In this document: piece after piece, positions 28,188-41,245 of the stretch
Numbering within the stretch: position 1 is the stretch's first letter
Layout of the letters: each line of letters starts with the position of its first letter
DNA from: Prado023 sp963706885
GTDB lineage: Bacteria; Actinomycetota; Actinomycetes; S36-B12; CAIYMF01
Direction of reading: 5' to 3'
Length of the DNA: 64,000 bases
Assembly: GCA_963706885.1 (NCBI GenBank)
Contig: CAVPNX010000007.1
Location: 124,001 to 188,000 of the forward strand
Translations under genes and position numbers: made by a program
Notes under the pieces: generated by a model
Databases searched by the model: none
Told to the model about the DNA's origin: nothing
What the model saw: only the letters and a program-made list of their open reading frames with translations

Positions 28188-28894
28188 CCGCCGCGGGTCC
28201 GTCCCGGTGGTCGCAGGCCATCGAGGCGGCGCTGGACCTGGTGGTGCCCCAGCTGTGCGCGGGATGCGGAACACCGGGGCTGGTGTGGTGTCCGGGCTGC
28301 TCACGTGCATGCACGGGCCCGTCCCTTCGCGTGCCGGGACCGGTGCCCAGCCGGGCGGCATGTGAGCATGCGGGCCCTGCGGGCCGTGCGGTCGTGGCCT
28401 TCAAGGACGCCGGGGTCCGCCGGCTGGGCCGGCCGTTGGGCGTGCTGCTCTCCGGCGCCATCCGCGATGCCCTGGCCGAGGCCGGCGCCGCGCCCGGGTC
28501 GCCGATCTGGGTCGTCCCCGTTCCCTCGAGGCGCAGTGCGGTTCGATCCCGTGGTGCCGACCACACCGCCGTCCTGGCCGGAGGTGCCGCGCGGGTGCTG
28601 CGCGAGGCCGGGTTGCCCGCGCACCGCTGCCGGGCGCTCGAGCACGCGCGGGCCAGTCGGGACCAGGTGGGGCTGTCCCGCGCGCAGCGGATCGCGAACG
28701 TGTCCGGCTCGCTGCGGGCACGGGAGCTGCCCCCGGGCACGATCGTGATCGTCGACGACGTCACCACGACCGGGGCCACCGTGGCCGAGGCCGTCCGAGC
28801 CCTGGCCGCGGCCGGCCGCGAGGTGTCGTGCGCGGCCACCGTGACAGCGGCGGGCGGACTCCCGTGGGGTGCGTCGGGCACCCGCGCCGACTAG
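28184..28894 (+). CDS. comF: ComF family phosphoribosyltransferase-like protein
   Basis: 236 residues. An N-terminal zinc-binding segment has CAGCGTPGLVWCPGC, and the C-terminal phosphoribosyltransferase domain has the PRPP loop IVIVDDVTTTGATVAEA and ALEHARASRDQVGLSRAQR. In competent bacteria ComF helps handle incoming single-stranded DNA; in actinobacteria this gene is a fixed neighbour of lpqB and its role is unproven. The ATG overlaps the lpqB stop. No other competence gene is in the window. Confidence 0.88.
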   Translation: MTAAGPSRWSQAIEAALDLVVPQLCAGCGTPGLVWCPGCSRACTGPSLRVPGPVPSRAACEHAGPAGRAVVAFKDAGVRRLGRPLGVLLSGAIRDALAEAGAAPGSPIWVVPVPSRRSAVRSRGADHTAVLAGGAARVLREAGLPAHRCRALEHARASRDQVGLSRAQRIANVSGSLRARELPPGTIVIVDDVTTTGATVAEAVRALAAAGREVSCAATVTAAGGLPWGASGTRAD

Positions 28895-28897
28895 CGT
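28892..28897 (+). promoter_or_regulatory. -10 hexamer TAGCGT for hpf
   Basis: The hexamer overlaps the comF stop codon and would give a leader of about 58 bases, ending with GGAGGA before GTG 28962. Confidence 0.35.
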
Positions 28898-28961
28898 TGA
28901 GGGTGCGGGGGTAGCCATCTGCTGGTGCGCTGGGCGCGTCAGCCAACGGGTCGGAGGACAC

Positions 28962-29561
28962 GTGGACATCGTTGTCAGGGGTCGTCACGTCGAGGTGTCG
29001 GATCGCTTCCGGGAGCATGTGGCGGGCAAGGTGGGCAAGGTCGATCGTTTCGGGCTGCCCATCACCAGCGTTGACGTCGAGGTGTCCTTCGAGCCCAACC
29101 CCCGACAGGCCGATCGTGCCTACGAGGTCGAGCTGACCTGCCGGGGCACCGGCCCGGTCATCCGGGCCGAGGCGCACGCCCAGGACAAGTACGGCGCCAC
29201 GGACATCGCGCTGGCCCGTCTCGAGGAGCGGCTGCGTCGGGCGGCGGACCGCAAGCGCACCCGACGGGCCGAGAAGGTGGTGGTCGTCCCGGCTGCCGAC
29301 ATCGTCGCGGAATCGGTGGAGCCGGCCGTCGAGGCCGAGCCCGACGACGGCACGGTGTGGGAGGAGGGCCCGATCGTGGTCCGGCTCAAGGAGCACCAGG
29401 CCCAGCCGATGACCGTCGCCCAGGCGGTGGAGGCCCTCGAGCTGGTCGGCCACGACTTCTACCTCTTCCGCGACAGCGACTCCGGTGCCCCGTCGGTGGT
29501 CTACCACCGACGTGGGTACAACTACGGCCTCCTGCGGCTGGAGGGCGGGGCCAACGGCTAG
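28962..29561 (+). CDS. hpf: Ribosome hibernation-promoting factor, long form
   Basis: 199 residues. The N-terminal S30AE domain (about 1-105) starts VDIVVRGRHVEVSDRFREHV and ends in the basic segment RLRRAADRKRTRRAEK. A charged linker leads to the C-terminal dimerisation domain (about 140-199) with IVVRLKEHQAQPMTVAQAVEALEL and VVYHRRGYNYGLLRL. This two-domain form joins two 70S ribosomes into inactive 100S dimers in stationary phase or stress. GTG 28962 is set by GGAGGA 3-4 bases upstream. It lies between comF and secA as in other actinobacteria. Confidence 0.93.
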   Translation: MDIVVRGRHVEVSDRFREHVAGKVGKVDRFGLPITSVDVEVSFEPNPRQADRAYEVELTCRGTGPVIRAEAHAQDKYGATDIALARLEERLRRAADRKRTRRAEKVVVVPAADIVAESVEPAVEAEPDDGTVWEEGPIVVRLKEHQAQPMTVAQAVEALELVGHDFYLFRDSDSGAPSVVYHRRGYNYGLLRLEGGANG

Positions 29562-30312
29562 GCCGTTCGGGAGGGACGGTCGGGCCGCCCGGGGGCCGGG
29601 GCGGTCGCGGGGGGCCGGGACACCGACGCGCGTCCTGGTCCTCGACTCGGAGCCGGTGTTCGCCGCAGGGGCCGTCGGCATCCTGGGCGCCGCAGGGTTC
29701 GAGGCCCTCGGCCGGGACCCGTCGCCTTCCCGGGGTGCAGGTGCCTCCCAGCGGTCCACGTGGGCGGCTTCGGGCGACTCCTGGGTGGATCCGGTGCTGG
29801 AGGCGCGCCCCGGCGCGGTCGTCCTCGACGCCGCCCTGGGTGAGCGTCCCTACGGCGCCGACCTTGCGGCCGAGGTGGCGTCGCGGGCGCCCGGGGTCGC
29901 GGTCGTCATCCTCGTGCGGCGGGCGCAGTCGGTGGGGATCGTGGACGCGATGGAATCCGGCGCGCTGGCCCTCGTGCACCGCCGGTGCACCGCCGACGAG
30001 CTGGTCGCGGCCGTGTCTGCGGCGATCGGGGGGCAGAACTGGGTGGCGGCCCCCCTGTCCGGGATCCTGCGCGAGGAGCTGCTCTCGGAGGTGTCCGGCG
30101 AGCGGCCACCCGAGTTGAGCCGGCGCGAGCTGGAGGTCCTGCGCGGGTTGGCGACCGGTGCCACCAACGCCCAGATCGGCCAGCAGCTGGGGATCAGTGA
30201 GAACACCGTGCGCAACCACGTGCACTCACTCATGGGCAAGCTCCAGGTGGCCAACCGCACGGACGCGGTGGCCACGGGCCTCCGGCGCGGGCTGGTGGAC
30301 CTCACCGGGTGA
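29485..30312 (+). CDS. LuxR-type response regulator with degenerate receiver
   Basis: The C-terminal HTH (about 205-275) is clear: LSRRELEVLRGLATGATNAQ and SENTVRNHVHSLMGKL. The receiver begins at TRVLVLDSEPVFAAGAVGIL (from about 29626) and has a candidate phosphoacceptor Asp in VVLDAALG, but the acidic pair is reduced to D-S-E and the position of the conserved Lys reads LVHRRCT. A Ser-rich insertion (about 70-90) follows the second strand. Regulation by phosphorylation is therefore doubtful. There is no good start codon near the domain: the listed GTG lies inside hpf, the only other in-frame candidate is GTG 29512, and an indel may hide the real start. No kinase is adjacent. Confidence 0.75.
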   Translation: MPRRWSTTDVGTTTASCGWRAGPTARPFGRDGRAARGPGRSRGAGTPTRVLVLDSEPVFAAGAVGILGAAGFEALGRDPSPSRGAGASQRSTWAASGDSWVDPVLEARPGAVVLDAALGERPYGADLAAEVASRAPGVAVVILVRRAQSVGIVDAMESGALALVHRRCTADELVAAVSAAIGGQNWVAAPLSGILREELLSEVSGERPPELSRRELEVLRGLATGATNAQIGQQLGISENTVRNHVHSLMGKLQVANRTDAVATGLRRGLVDLTG

Positions 30313-30384
30313 GCGGCCGACCGCCTGCCTGGCGCCGGCGACGGGCTCGGGGCCCGATCGGGTCGCCCCTGCCCCGGGGCCGAC

Positions 30385-30390
30385 TACGAT
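30385..30390 (+). promoter_or_regulatory. -10 hexamer TACGAT for secA
   Basis: TACGAT lies about 67 bases upstream of the secA start codon chosen here, giving a short leader with GAGAGGGG before GTG 30458. Confidence 0.35.
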
Positions 30391-30457
30391 GGGAGGCCTG
30401 TGAACCCTGTGCCCCACGGCGTGGGGCCGTGCACCCACGATGCGAGAGGGGCCGTGC

Positions 30458-33364
<2,907 letters not shown>

Positions 33365-33588
33365 CGGGTTCGCCGATCGGTTCGGCCATCCGTGGTTCTG
33401 GGGTCAAGGCCCCGACCTGCCCCGACGACATCGTGGGGGAGCCTGCCGGGTGGGGCCCCGGAACGAAGTCACAACGCTGCGCGAGCGGACGCCGATGAGG
33501 CCCCCGGCCAGGTCTCGACCGACCGGTCCGGCTCCCGGCCGGCTGCCGAAACGGTTGTCGGCAGGGCGGTTGTCGGGCAGGGCGGTTG

Positions 33589-33678
33589 GGTGCGTCGGCG
33601 ACCGTCCCGAACCGGCTGCCTGGTGCGTCGGCGACGATCCTGAGCCGGCTGCCGAACCGGCTGCCGGGTGCGTCGGCG
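33589..33678 (+). repeat. Three direct repeats upstream of the threonylcarbamoyl synthase gene
   Basis: The 330-base gap after secA holds three copies of GGTGCGTCGGCGAC starting at 33589, 33622 and 33667, separated by GAACCGGCTGCC-like units. The third copy ends only a few bases before the -10 hexamer of the next gene. The rest of the gap shows nothing else I can name. Confidence 0.55.
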
Positions 33679-33682
33679 ACCG

Positions 33683-33688
33683 TAGAAT
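33683..33688 (+). promoter_or_regulatory. -10 hexamer TAGAAT, leaderless start
   Basis: TAGAAT is followed by 6 bases and ATG 33695, with no ribosome-binding site. Confidence 0.55.
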
Positions 33689-33694
33689 CCTCGG

Positions 33695-34920
33695 ATGGAC
33701 ATCCCGCTGCTCGACGGCCTGGACGCCGATGGCTCGCCGGATGCCGACGTCGCCACCCGGGCGGCGCGGGCGTGGCTCGCGGGCGGGATCGTGGGGCTGC
33801 CCACGGAGACGGTCTACGGCCTGGCGGCCGACGCCCAGGACGCCGACGCGGTGGCGCGCGTCTACCGGGCGAAGGGCCGTCCGGCCGACCATCCGCTGAT
33901 CGTCCACGTGCAGGGCGCGCAGGCGCTGGCCGGATGGTCCGCGGCCCCCAACCCGGCCGCCGAGCGCCTGGCGGCGGCCTTCTGGCCGGGCGCCCTGACG
34001 GTGATCGTGGAGCGCAGCGAGCGGGCAGGCGACTTCATCACCGGCGGCCAGGGCACCGTCGCCCTGCGCTGCCCGGACCACCCGGTCGCGCGGGCCTGCC
34101 TCGAGGCGCTGGCGCGGCTGTCGGGGGATCCCGCGCGGGGGGTGGCCGCCCCCAGCGCCAACCGGTTCGGCCGGGTGAGCCCGACCCGGGCCCAGGACGT
34201 GCTGGCCGAGGTCGGCCCGGCGCTGGACGCGGCACGCGACATGGTCGTGGACGGCGGGCCGTGTGCGATCGGCGTGGAGTCCACGATCGTCGACTGCACG
34301 GCCGTCCCACCCCGGGTCCTGCGCCTCGGCGCGATCAGCCAGGACCAGATCGACGCTGTTCTCGCGGGCGAGCATGGCCGAGGCGCTGGCGAAGCCGACA
34401 CGAGTCCGGCGGGGGACGCCGGGCCTGGGGACGGCGTCGAAGGGGACGTACGAGCCCCTGACGGCGATGTCCGCGCGCCCGGGACGCTCGAATCGCACTA
34501 CGCCCCGGCCGCCCGAGGTGGTCCTCGTCGAGCGCAGCCACGCGAGCCCAGCCGAGCTGGCGTCGATCGCCGCGCGCCCCCTCGGTCGGCGTGGAACGTG
34601 ATCCGTTCGGGTTGGCGACCCTAGAGGGTTCAGGACCTGCACGGATCATGGGCGATGGGCCCACCGCGACCCCCTCGATCGGCCTGGTGGCGGAGTCGGG
34701 CGTGGACACCCCGGCCGGGTGGACGCGGTTGGCGGCGCCGGTGACGGCAGGGGAGTACGCCCGCGAGCTGTACGCCGCCCTGCGCGCCGCGGACGCGCAG
34801 GGCCTTGAGGTGGTGGTCGCGGTCCTGCCCGACCCGGAGGCGGACCGCTGGCCCTGGCAGTCCGCGACCGCCTGGCCCGTGCCGCCCACGGGAGCGCGAG
34901 CCGATCGAAGGGGCCGAGGG
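33695..34920 (+). CDS. Threonylcarbamoyl-AMP synthase (Sua5 type), C-terminus frameshifted
   Basis: The N-terminal YrdC/TsaC domain is intact: GGIVGLPTETVYGLAADAQD, YRAKGRPADHPLIVHV, FWPGALTVIVER and VAAPSANRFGRVSPT. It makes threonylcarbamoyl-AMP for the t6A37 modification of ANN-decoding tRNAs. The C-terminal Sua5 domain is present but scattered over three frames: GTLESHYAPAAR, then EVVLVERSHASPAELASIAA, then IGLVAESGVDTPAGW and LYAALRAADAQGLEVVVAVL, then LALAVRDRLARAAHG. The shifts fall near 34505, 34595 and 34845. Because all pieces keep good family sequence, base-calling errors are likelier than decay. The true stop is uncertain. The start follows a leaderless -10. Confidence 0.8.
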
Positions 34921-34995
34921 GTGCGGTCGCTCCCGCGGCCGGACCCGACTCGAGGTCAGTCAGTGCCAGGTGCCAGGCGTGCGGAGGTCTGGTAG

Positions 34996-35700
34996 CGCGG
35001 ATCACCGACTCCGCGGGAGACGAGTCGAGGTGCCGGGCGCTGATTGCGCCCGGCTCCTCGACATGTTCGACAAGTGCGTGGGCAGTCGCTGATGGTCAGC
35101 GAGTTGTCCGTCTTGCTCTTCGTGAGGTGCATGGAGTCCACGTTGGACAACCCGGAAGCAGTCGGACGCCGCCGTCTCGGTGCATTCTTGGCCACCTGCT
35201 TGGCCGCATCCTTGACCATGGTCGCCCTTCAGCGTGGCTGATCTGGTCAAGCAGATGAAGATAGTGGTGCCAGGCGTCAGTACGTGGCGCGAGGAGGGTG
35301 GCGAGGGCGTCGCCCTCAGCCACTCCGCGGTACATCTGGGACTTCTTCCCGGCCTTGCTCTTGAGCGCAGCGGCACTACCTGGTCGGGGATGGGCAGACG
35401 AGGATCGGCTGCCGTGCCCTTGGCCGTCGTAGATGCGCCAGCGACAACGGAGACATCGGTGGGATCGGACGCCTTCACCGTGTCCCGGACGTAGAGCCTG
35501 CACCTTGATGTCGCGGTGCTTGGCCTTGGGGTGGACGTTGAGGAAGCCGTTGTGTACGTCGACCTGATGCGCACGCTCTGCAGTGTACGTCCTTCTTGCG
35601 GGGCAGACGTGGCCGCTGGCTTGCCCTTGGCGACTGCGGCGCCGGCGGCCGAACCCATGATGAGTGCTCCTGCGGCTGCTGCGGCAAGAACAGTACGCAT
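34996..35700 (-). pseudogene. Secreted protein gene broken in several frames
   Basis: ATG 35700 opens a clear signal peptide, MRTVLAAAAAGALIMGSAAG, followed by KGKPAATSAPQ. Beyond this, coherent protein-like text appears only by changing frame about five times: VDVHNGFLNVHPKAKHRDIK, RDTVKASDPTDVSVVAGAS, KSKAGKKSQMYRGVAEGDAL, MVKDAAKQVAKNAP, SNVDSMHLTKSKTDNSLT. I do not recognise the family. It may be a decayed gene or an intact one with many base errors. The stretch is less GC-rich than its neighbours, which could mean acquired DNA. A minus-strand TACCGT at 35733-35728 could be its -10. The limits are approximate. Confidence 0.5.
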
Positions 35701-35760
35701 GCTTGTTCTGTTTGTGTTGATACCACTACGGTACGGGTGCCTGAATCCGGAAGAACACCA

Positions 35761-35778
35761 GTCACCCGTACGGGTGAC
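35761..35778. promoter_or_regulatory. Perfect 18-base palindrome between secreted gene and icd
   Basis: GTCACCCGTACGGGTGAC is fully self-complementary. It lies in the divergent gap of 406 bases between the broken secreted-protein gene and icd, and a related sequence (TACGGTACGGGTG) lies 35 bases to the left. A dimeric regulator could bind here. Apart from this and the icd promoter, I see nothing else in the gap. Confidence 0.45.
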
Positions 35779-36054
35779 GGAATCTGGCTAACCATAGGCA
35801 AAGGCCGGGATATGTGCAGGGTGCGAACCATTGCCCGGGCGGCCTGTCGACTTGGCCCTCGGGCTGTCACGGACCCGCCGCCGGCACGACCCGGCGTCCT
35901 CGGCCCGCCACGACGCCCGTCGGCCAGCCGACTATCGTTGAGCGGGACTGGGAGCGCGCGCTGGTCACAACTGCCGGCACCGTCTCCTGCGGCGGACAAG
36001 CCACGGCGGCGCCTGGGAACACCCAGTCCGCGGGACGGCGCCGACCAGCCCCTG

Positions 36055-36077
36055 TAGGATTTCTCTTGATGTCAAGA
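36055..36077 (+). promoter_or_regulatory. icd promoter with operator-like palindrome on the start point
   Basis: TAGGAT (36055-36060) is a likely -10. The 14-base perfect palindrome TCTTGATGTCAAGA (36064-36077) follows at once and would cover the transcription start, a classic repressor position. The leader of about 40 bases ends with CGAGGAG before ATG 36107. Confidence 0.55.
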
Positions 36078-36106
36078 TAACCGCCCACCACGAGGAGCAC
36101 GACCAG

Positions 36107-38322
<2,216 letters not shown>

Positions 38323-38345
38323 CCTGCCCGCGCTCGAGGAGGAGC

Positions 38346-38385
38346 GTACGGCCTTGCCGTACACGAGGTACGGCGATACCGTACC
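38346..38385 (+). promoter_or_regulatory. Two inverted repeats forming the vapB operator/promoter
   Basis: GTACGGC-3 bases-GCCGTAC (38346-38362) and GGTACGG-5 bases-CCGTACC (38367-38385) are both perfect. The second contains TACCGT (38377-38382), a -10 that ends 6 bases before ATG 38389, so the antitoxin start appears leaderless and the operator overlaps it. This suits autoregulation by a ribbon-helix-helix dimer. Confidence 0.65.
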
Positions 38386-38388
38386 TCC

Positions 38389-38652
38389 ATGAAGACGACC
38401 TTGGTGCTCGACGATGCCGTGGCGGAGCGGGTGCGTGTCCGTGCCAAGGAGCGCGGGGTCAGCATGTCCTCCATCGTCGAGGAGGCACTCATCCGGCTCC
38501 TGGCCTCCGAGGAGGAACGGACTTCGCCGCCTCCGCAGGACTGCCCAGTCCTACAACAGCGGCGGATACCGTCGGTGGACGTCGCCGATCGGAATGCCAT
38601 CTATGACGTGGATGGACCCTCTGTGATGGCGCGAGTACGGAGCGAGCAGTGA
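38389..38652 (+). CDS. vapB: Ribbon-helix-helix antitoxin (VapB type)
   Basis: 87 residues. The N-terminal 45 residues, MKTTLVLDDAVAERVRVRAK then MSSIVEEALIRLLAS, have the strand-helix-helix pattern of Arc/MetJ-type antitoxins. The C-terminal half, which would wrap the toxin, is polar and contains DRNAIYDVDGP. It should neutralise the PIN toxin encoded next and repress its own promoter through the two inverted repeats upstream. Its stop overlaps the toxin start as GTGA. Confidence 0.8.
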   Translation: MKTTLVLDDAVAERVRVRAKERGVSMSSIVEEALIRLLASEEERTSPPPQDCPVLQQRRIPSVDVADRNAIYDVDGPSVMARVRSEQ

Positions 38653-39081
38653 TCTGATCGATACGAACGCGTGATCACGCCGACGAGAGCCGGCGCATGC
38701 AGAGGTGCCGGGACATGCTCAGCGGTACCCGGCCCGCCGGGACGTCGCGCGTGGAGCAACTGGGCGTGCCCTGGTCGGTGGTCTACGAGTTCCTGCGGGT
38801 CGTGACCCACCCGCGGGTCCTCGAAGCGTCCCTGTCCATGGATCAGGCGTGGGGGTTCGTCGCTGACCTCCAGCGCGTGAGCACATCACCGTGCTTGACC
38901 CGGGCCCGGACATGCCAGGGCGGCCGGGCGGATGCTCAGCGCCCCCGGGGTGCGCGGGAACCTCGTGCACGACGCGCACATCGCCGCGGTCCTGGCCGAG
39001 CACGGGGTGCGCCGGATCTACACCCGCGACCAGGACTTCCGCCGCTTCCCCGGGATCGAGGTCGTCGACCCGCTGGCGTAG
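38649..39081 (+). pseudogene. vapC: PIN-domain toxin (VapC type), frame broken several times
   Basis: The pieces are plainly one PIN protein of about 144 residues: IDTNA just after the GTG, then LPW-like WSVVYEFLRVVTHPRVLEAS and MDQAWGFVADLQRV, then VLDPGPDMPG, then LSAPGVRGNLVHDAHIAAVL and IYTRDQDFRRFPGIEVVDPLA to the stop. The acidic active-site residues (first Asp, Glu of YEF, Asp of VHDAHIAA, Asp of YTRDQDF) are all still present. An in-frame TGA follows the second codon and at least three more shifts occur (near 38655-38690, 38880 and 38940). Either the toxin is freshly disabled or the sequence has errors. Such enzymes are ribonucleases that cut RNA and stop growth. Confidence 0.7.
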
Positions 39082-39101
39082 CTGAGCCGCACCGGGCTCA
39101 G
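39082..39101. terminator. Hairpin between vapC and exonuclease III gene
   Basis: CTGAGCC (39082-39088) pairs with GGCTCAG (39095-39101) around 6 bases, between convergent genes. There is no T-tract. Confidence 0.45.
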
Positions 39102-39918
39102 GTGAACGTGGCCGAGACCGCTGCGTGGTCGCTCCAGCGCTCGGCGTACGTCGCCGCCTTGTGCACCTCGACCTCGGTGGCGCGCTGGGCCAGCGCTGGC
39201 GAGGCGAGCGCGACGTCGATGCGCCAGCCGCCGTCGGTGTCGAACCCGCGGCCCCGCCAGGACCACCACGTGTAGGGCCCTGGCCCGTCGCCGCCGAACC
39301 GCCGGCCGAGGTCCACCCAGCCCAGCCCGTCGGGGGGCGCGCCGTACCAGTGGTCCAGGTGCGCGCGCTCGGAGGCCAGGAACCCGGCCTTCCCCCGGTT
39401 CCCGCGCCAGTTCTTGATGTCGTGCTGGGTGTGCGCCACGTTGATGTCGCCGCACACGAGCGCAGCATCGGCGGACCGTTCAGCCATCCAGGAGCCGATC
39501 GCGGTCGAGGAAGCGATCCTTCTCCTGTGCCCGCGGGCCCTCGGCCTCGCCGGTGTGCACGTACACGCTGGCGACCCGGACGGCCGGGCCACCGGCGGGA
39601 TCGGCGACGCAGGGCGTCGATCCACCTGCCCTGGTCGGCGAACTCCGCGGTCTCCCACGCCGACGTCACCTCGTCGTCAGCGGGCGTCCGCGAGAGCAGC
39701 GCGACCCCGGCATGCCCGTTGCGGGCGCCGGGTGCCAGCGCGAGGTGCCACTGGCCCAGCCCAGCCGCCCCGAGGGCCTCGTCCACCTGCTCGGGCGTGG
39801 CCCGCACCTCCTGCAGGCACAGGACGTCTGCGCCGGATTCAGCAAGCCACTGCAGCCCACCGCGGCGCAGGGCAGCGCGGATGCCGTTGACGTTCGCCGT
39901 CACCACGCGCAGGGTCAC
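39098..39918 (-). CDS. xthA: Exonuclease III family AP endonuclease (frameshifted)
   Basis: About 273 residues after repair. GTG 39918 opens VTLRVVTANVNGIRAALRRG and LCLQEVRATPEQVDEAL (catalytic Glu of LQE), then NGHAGVALLSRTP. The frame changes near 39622, where VADPAGGPAVRVASVYVHTG continues, and again near 39490, where LVCGDINVAHTQHDIKNWRG carries the GDIN motif. The C-terminus YAERWSDHAAVSATFT supplies the catalytic Asp-His. The enzyme nicks DNA at abasic sites and has 3-prime repair activity. A minus-strand GATAAT ends 8 bases before the GTG, so the start is near-leaderless. Family assignment is firm; the breaks look like base errors. Confidence 0.85.
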
Positions 39919-39977
39919 AGGGGGCGATTATCCCGGTCACGGGATGCCACCCCCCGCACGCGTCCCCGGAGCGCCGG

Positions 39978-41110
39978 TCAGCCCTTGGGCAGGACGCCGC
40001 TGAGAAAGGCGTTCAGGCCGGCGGCCGGCTTGGTCGCGGTGCGCATCATCACGCCGGGCAGGGTCTTCTCCAGGGCGCCGGGCAGCTGGCGCAGGAGCAG
40101 CCCGGCCATGAGCTCGTCGAGCTTCTCCTGCGTCTCGAGCTCGGTGACCGCCTCCAGCATGGCCGGCAGGACGACGGCCAGCACGTCGTCGGTGGCCTCC
40201 TCGATGGCTGCGACCGACATCTGGCGCACCGCATCGCTGGTCGCGGCGTTGGTGACCGCATTGGTCATGACCGCGTTCATCGCCTCCGACCGCTCCGCAC
40301 GCACCGCCCGGCCCTTCTCGGCCAGGGACGCCAGGCGTGCGTCGGCCAGCTCCGTGGCGAAGGTCGGCGAGACGGCTCGCACGACATCGGCTGCGCGCAC
40401 GGTGATCCCCGTGGCCATCTGCGATGCCCCAGGATCCGGCGCGCCAGGCCTGTTCGGCGATCACCGACAGCACGCCCAGGGCGACGTCCTCGGCGGGTGG
40501 GTAGGCCGGGCGGGTGGTCAGCGTGGTCGTGGGCCGCGGCGCCGCGGTGGCGGCAACCGGCATGCCGTCCAGGGGAGCGGACGTGCCTCCGGTGCCGGGG
40601 CCGTGGCCGGGGCGTCGGCCGGCTCAGCCGTGACCGGACCGGCGGAGAAGTCGGCGAGCAGGGCCTCGACTGCGGAGTAGCCCGAGGCGCGCACGACCGT
40701 CGGGGAGCCCCCGTCCGTGAGCCGTCGGGCCGCGCGGCTGGACGCCGACCGGCTCGTCCCGGTCCGCCGGACCGAGGCCCGGGTGGTCGCGGGCTCCTGG
40801 GCAGCGGAGGCCGGGCGCGCGGGAGTCGGCGCCAGCGGGCGGTCGCTGCTCGTGCGGGTGCCCTTCGCCGACCGCGTCGTCGGGGGCCTCGCCGGTGCCC
40901 GTCTGCGCTCGTGTCCCGGAGGCGTCCGGCGTGGTCGGGGCGTCCTTCGCTGCTGCCGTGCGGGCAGGGGTGGCCTTCTTGGTCCGGGTGGGGGTGGAGC
41001 TGCCTGACCCCGCACTGCCCCGGGAGGATCCCTTCCGCGCTCGCGGCGACGTACGACGGGGAGGGTGTGTCCGCTGACGACGCGGTCGGGGGGGACTTCT
41101 CGGCACTCAT
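39978..41110 (-). pseudogene. Hypothetical Ala/Lys/Pro-rich protein, fragmented over several frames
   Basis: I do not recognise this gene. ATG 41110 has TACCGT ending 6 bases upstream, the leaderless pattern, and opens MSAEKSPPTASSADTPSPSY. Coherent text then jumps frame: GSSTPTRTKKATPARTAAAK, ASGYSAVEALLADFSAGPV, RPAYPPAEDVALGVLSVIAE, and finally MATGITVRAADVVRAVSPTF to LNAFLSGVLPKG. The first half is disordered and basic, the last 146 residues (39978-40418, open on their own) are helical with Met/Ala-rich MNAVMTNAVTNAATSDAVRQ. It could be one protein of about 375 residues with about four indels, or two genes. It is divergent from the CNNM-type gene. Confidence 0.45.
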
Positions 41111-41116
41111 GGAACA

Positions 41117-41122
41117 ACGGTA
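41117..41122 (-). promoter_or_regulatory. -10 hexamer TACCGT for the hypothetical gene
   Basis: Minus-strand TACCGT is followed by 6 bases and ATG 41110, without a ribosome-binding site. Confidence 0.4.
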
Positions 41123-41245
41123 CGCGGTGATCGCGGTGGGGTGTGAACCGATCATCCGCGGTCTGAGCCGAGGGATGCCCACCTCGTCGGCGTCGGGTCG
41201 AGCAGCCGCGCGGCCAACGCCCCGTGCGCTACATTTCCCACCATT

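Noticed and set aside
25962..28361. A 799-residue minus-strand open frame opposite mtrB and lpqB
   Set aside because: The plus strand carries mtrB and lpqB with all motifs; the antisense frame has none.
33589..33678. CRISPR array
   Set aside because: Three imperfect 14-base units with uneven 33 and 45-base spacing and no unique spacers or cas genes.
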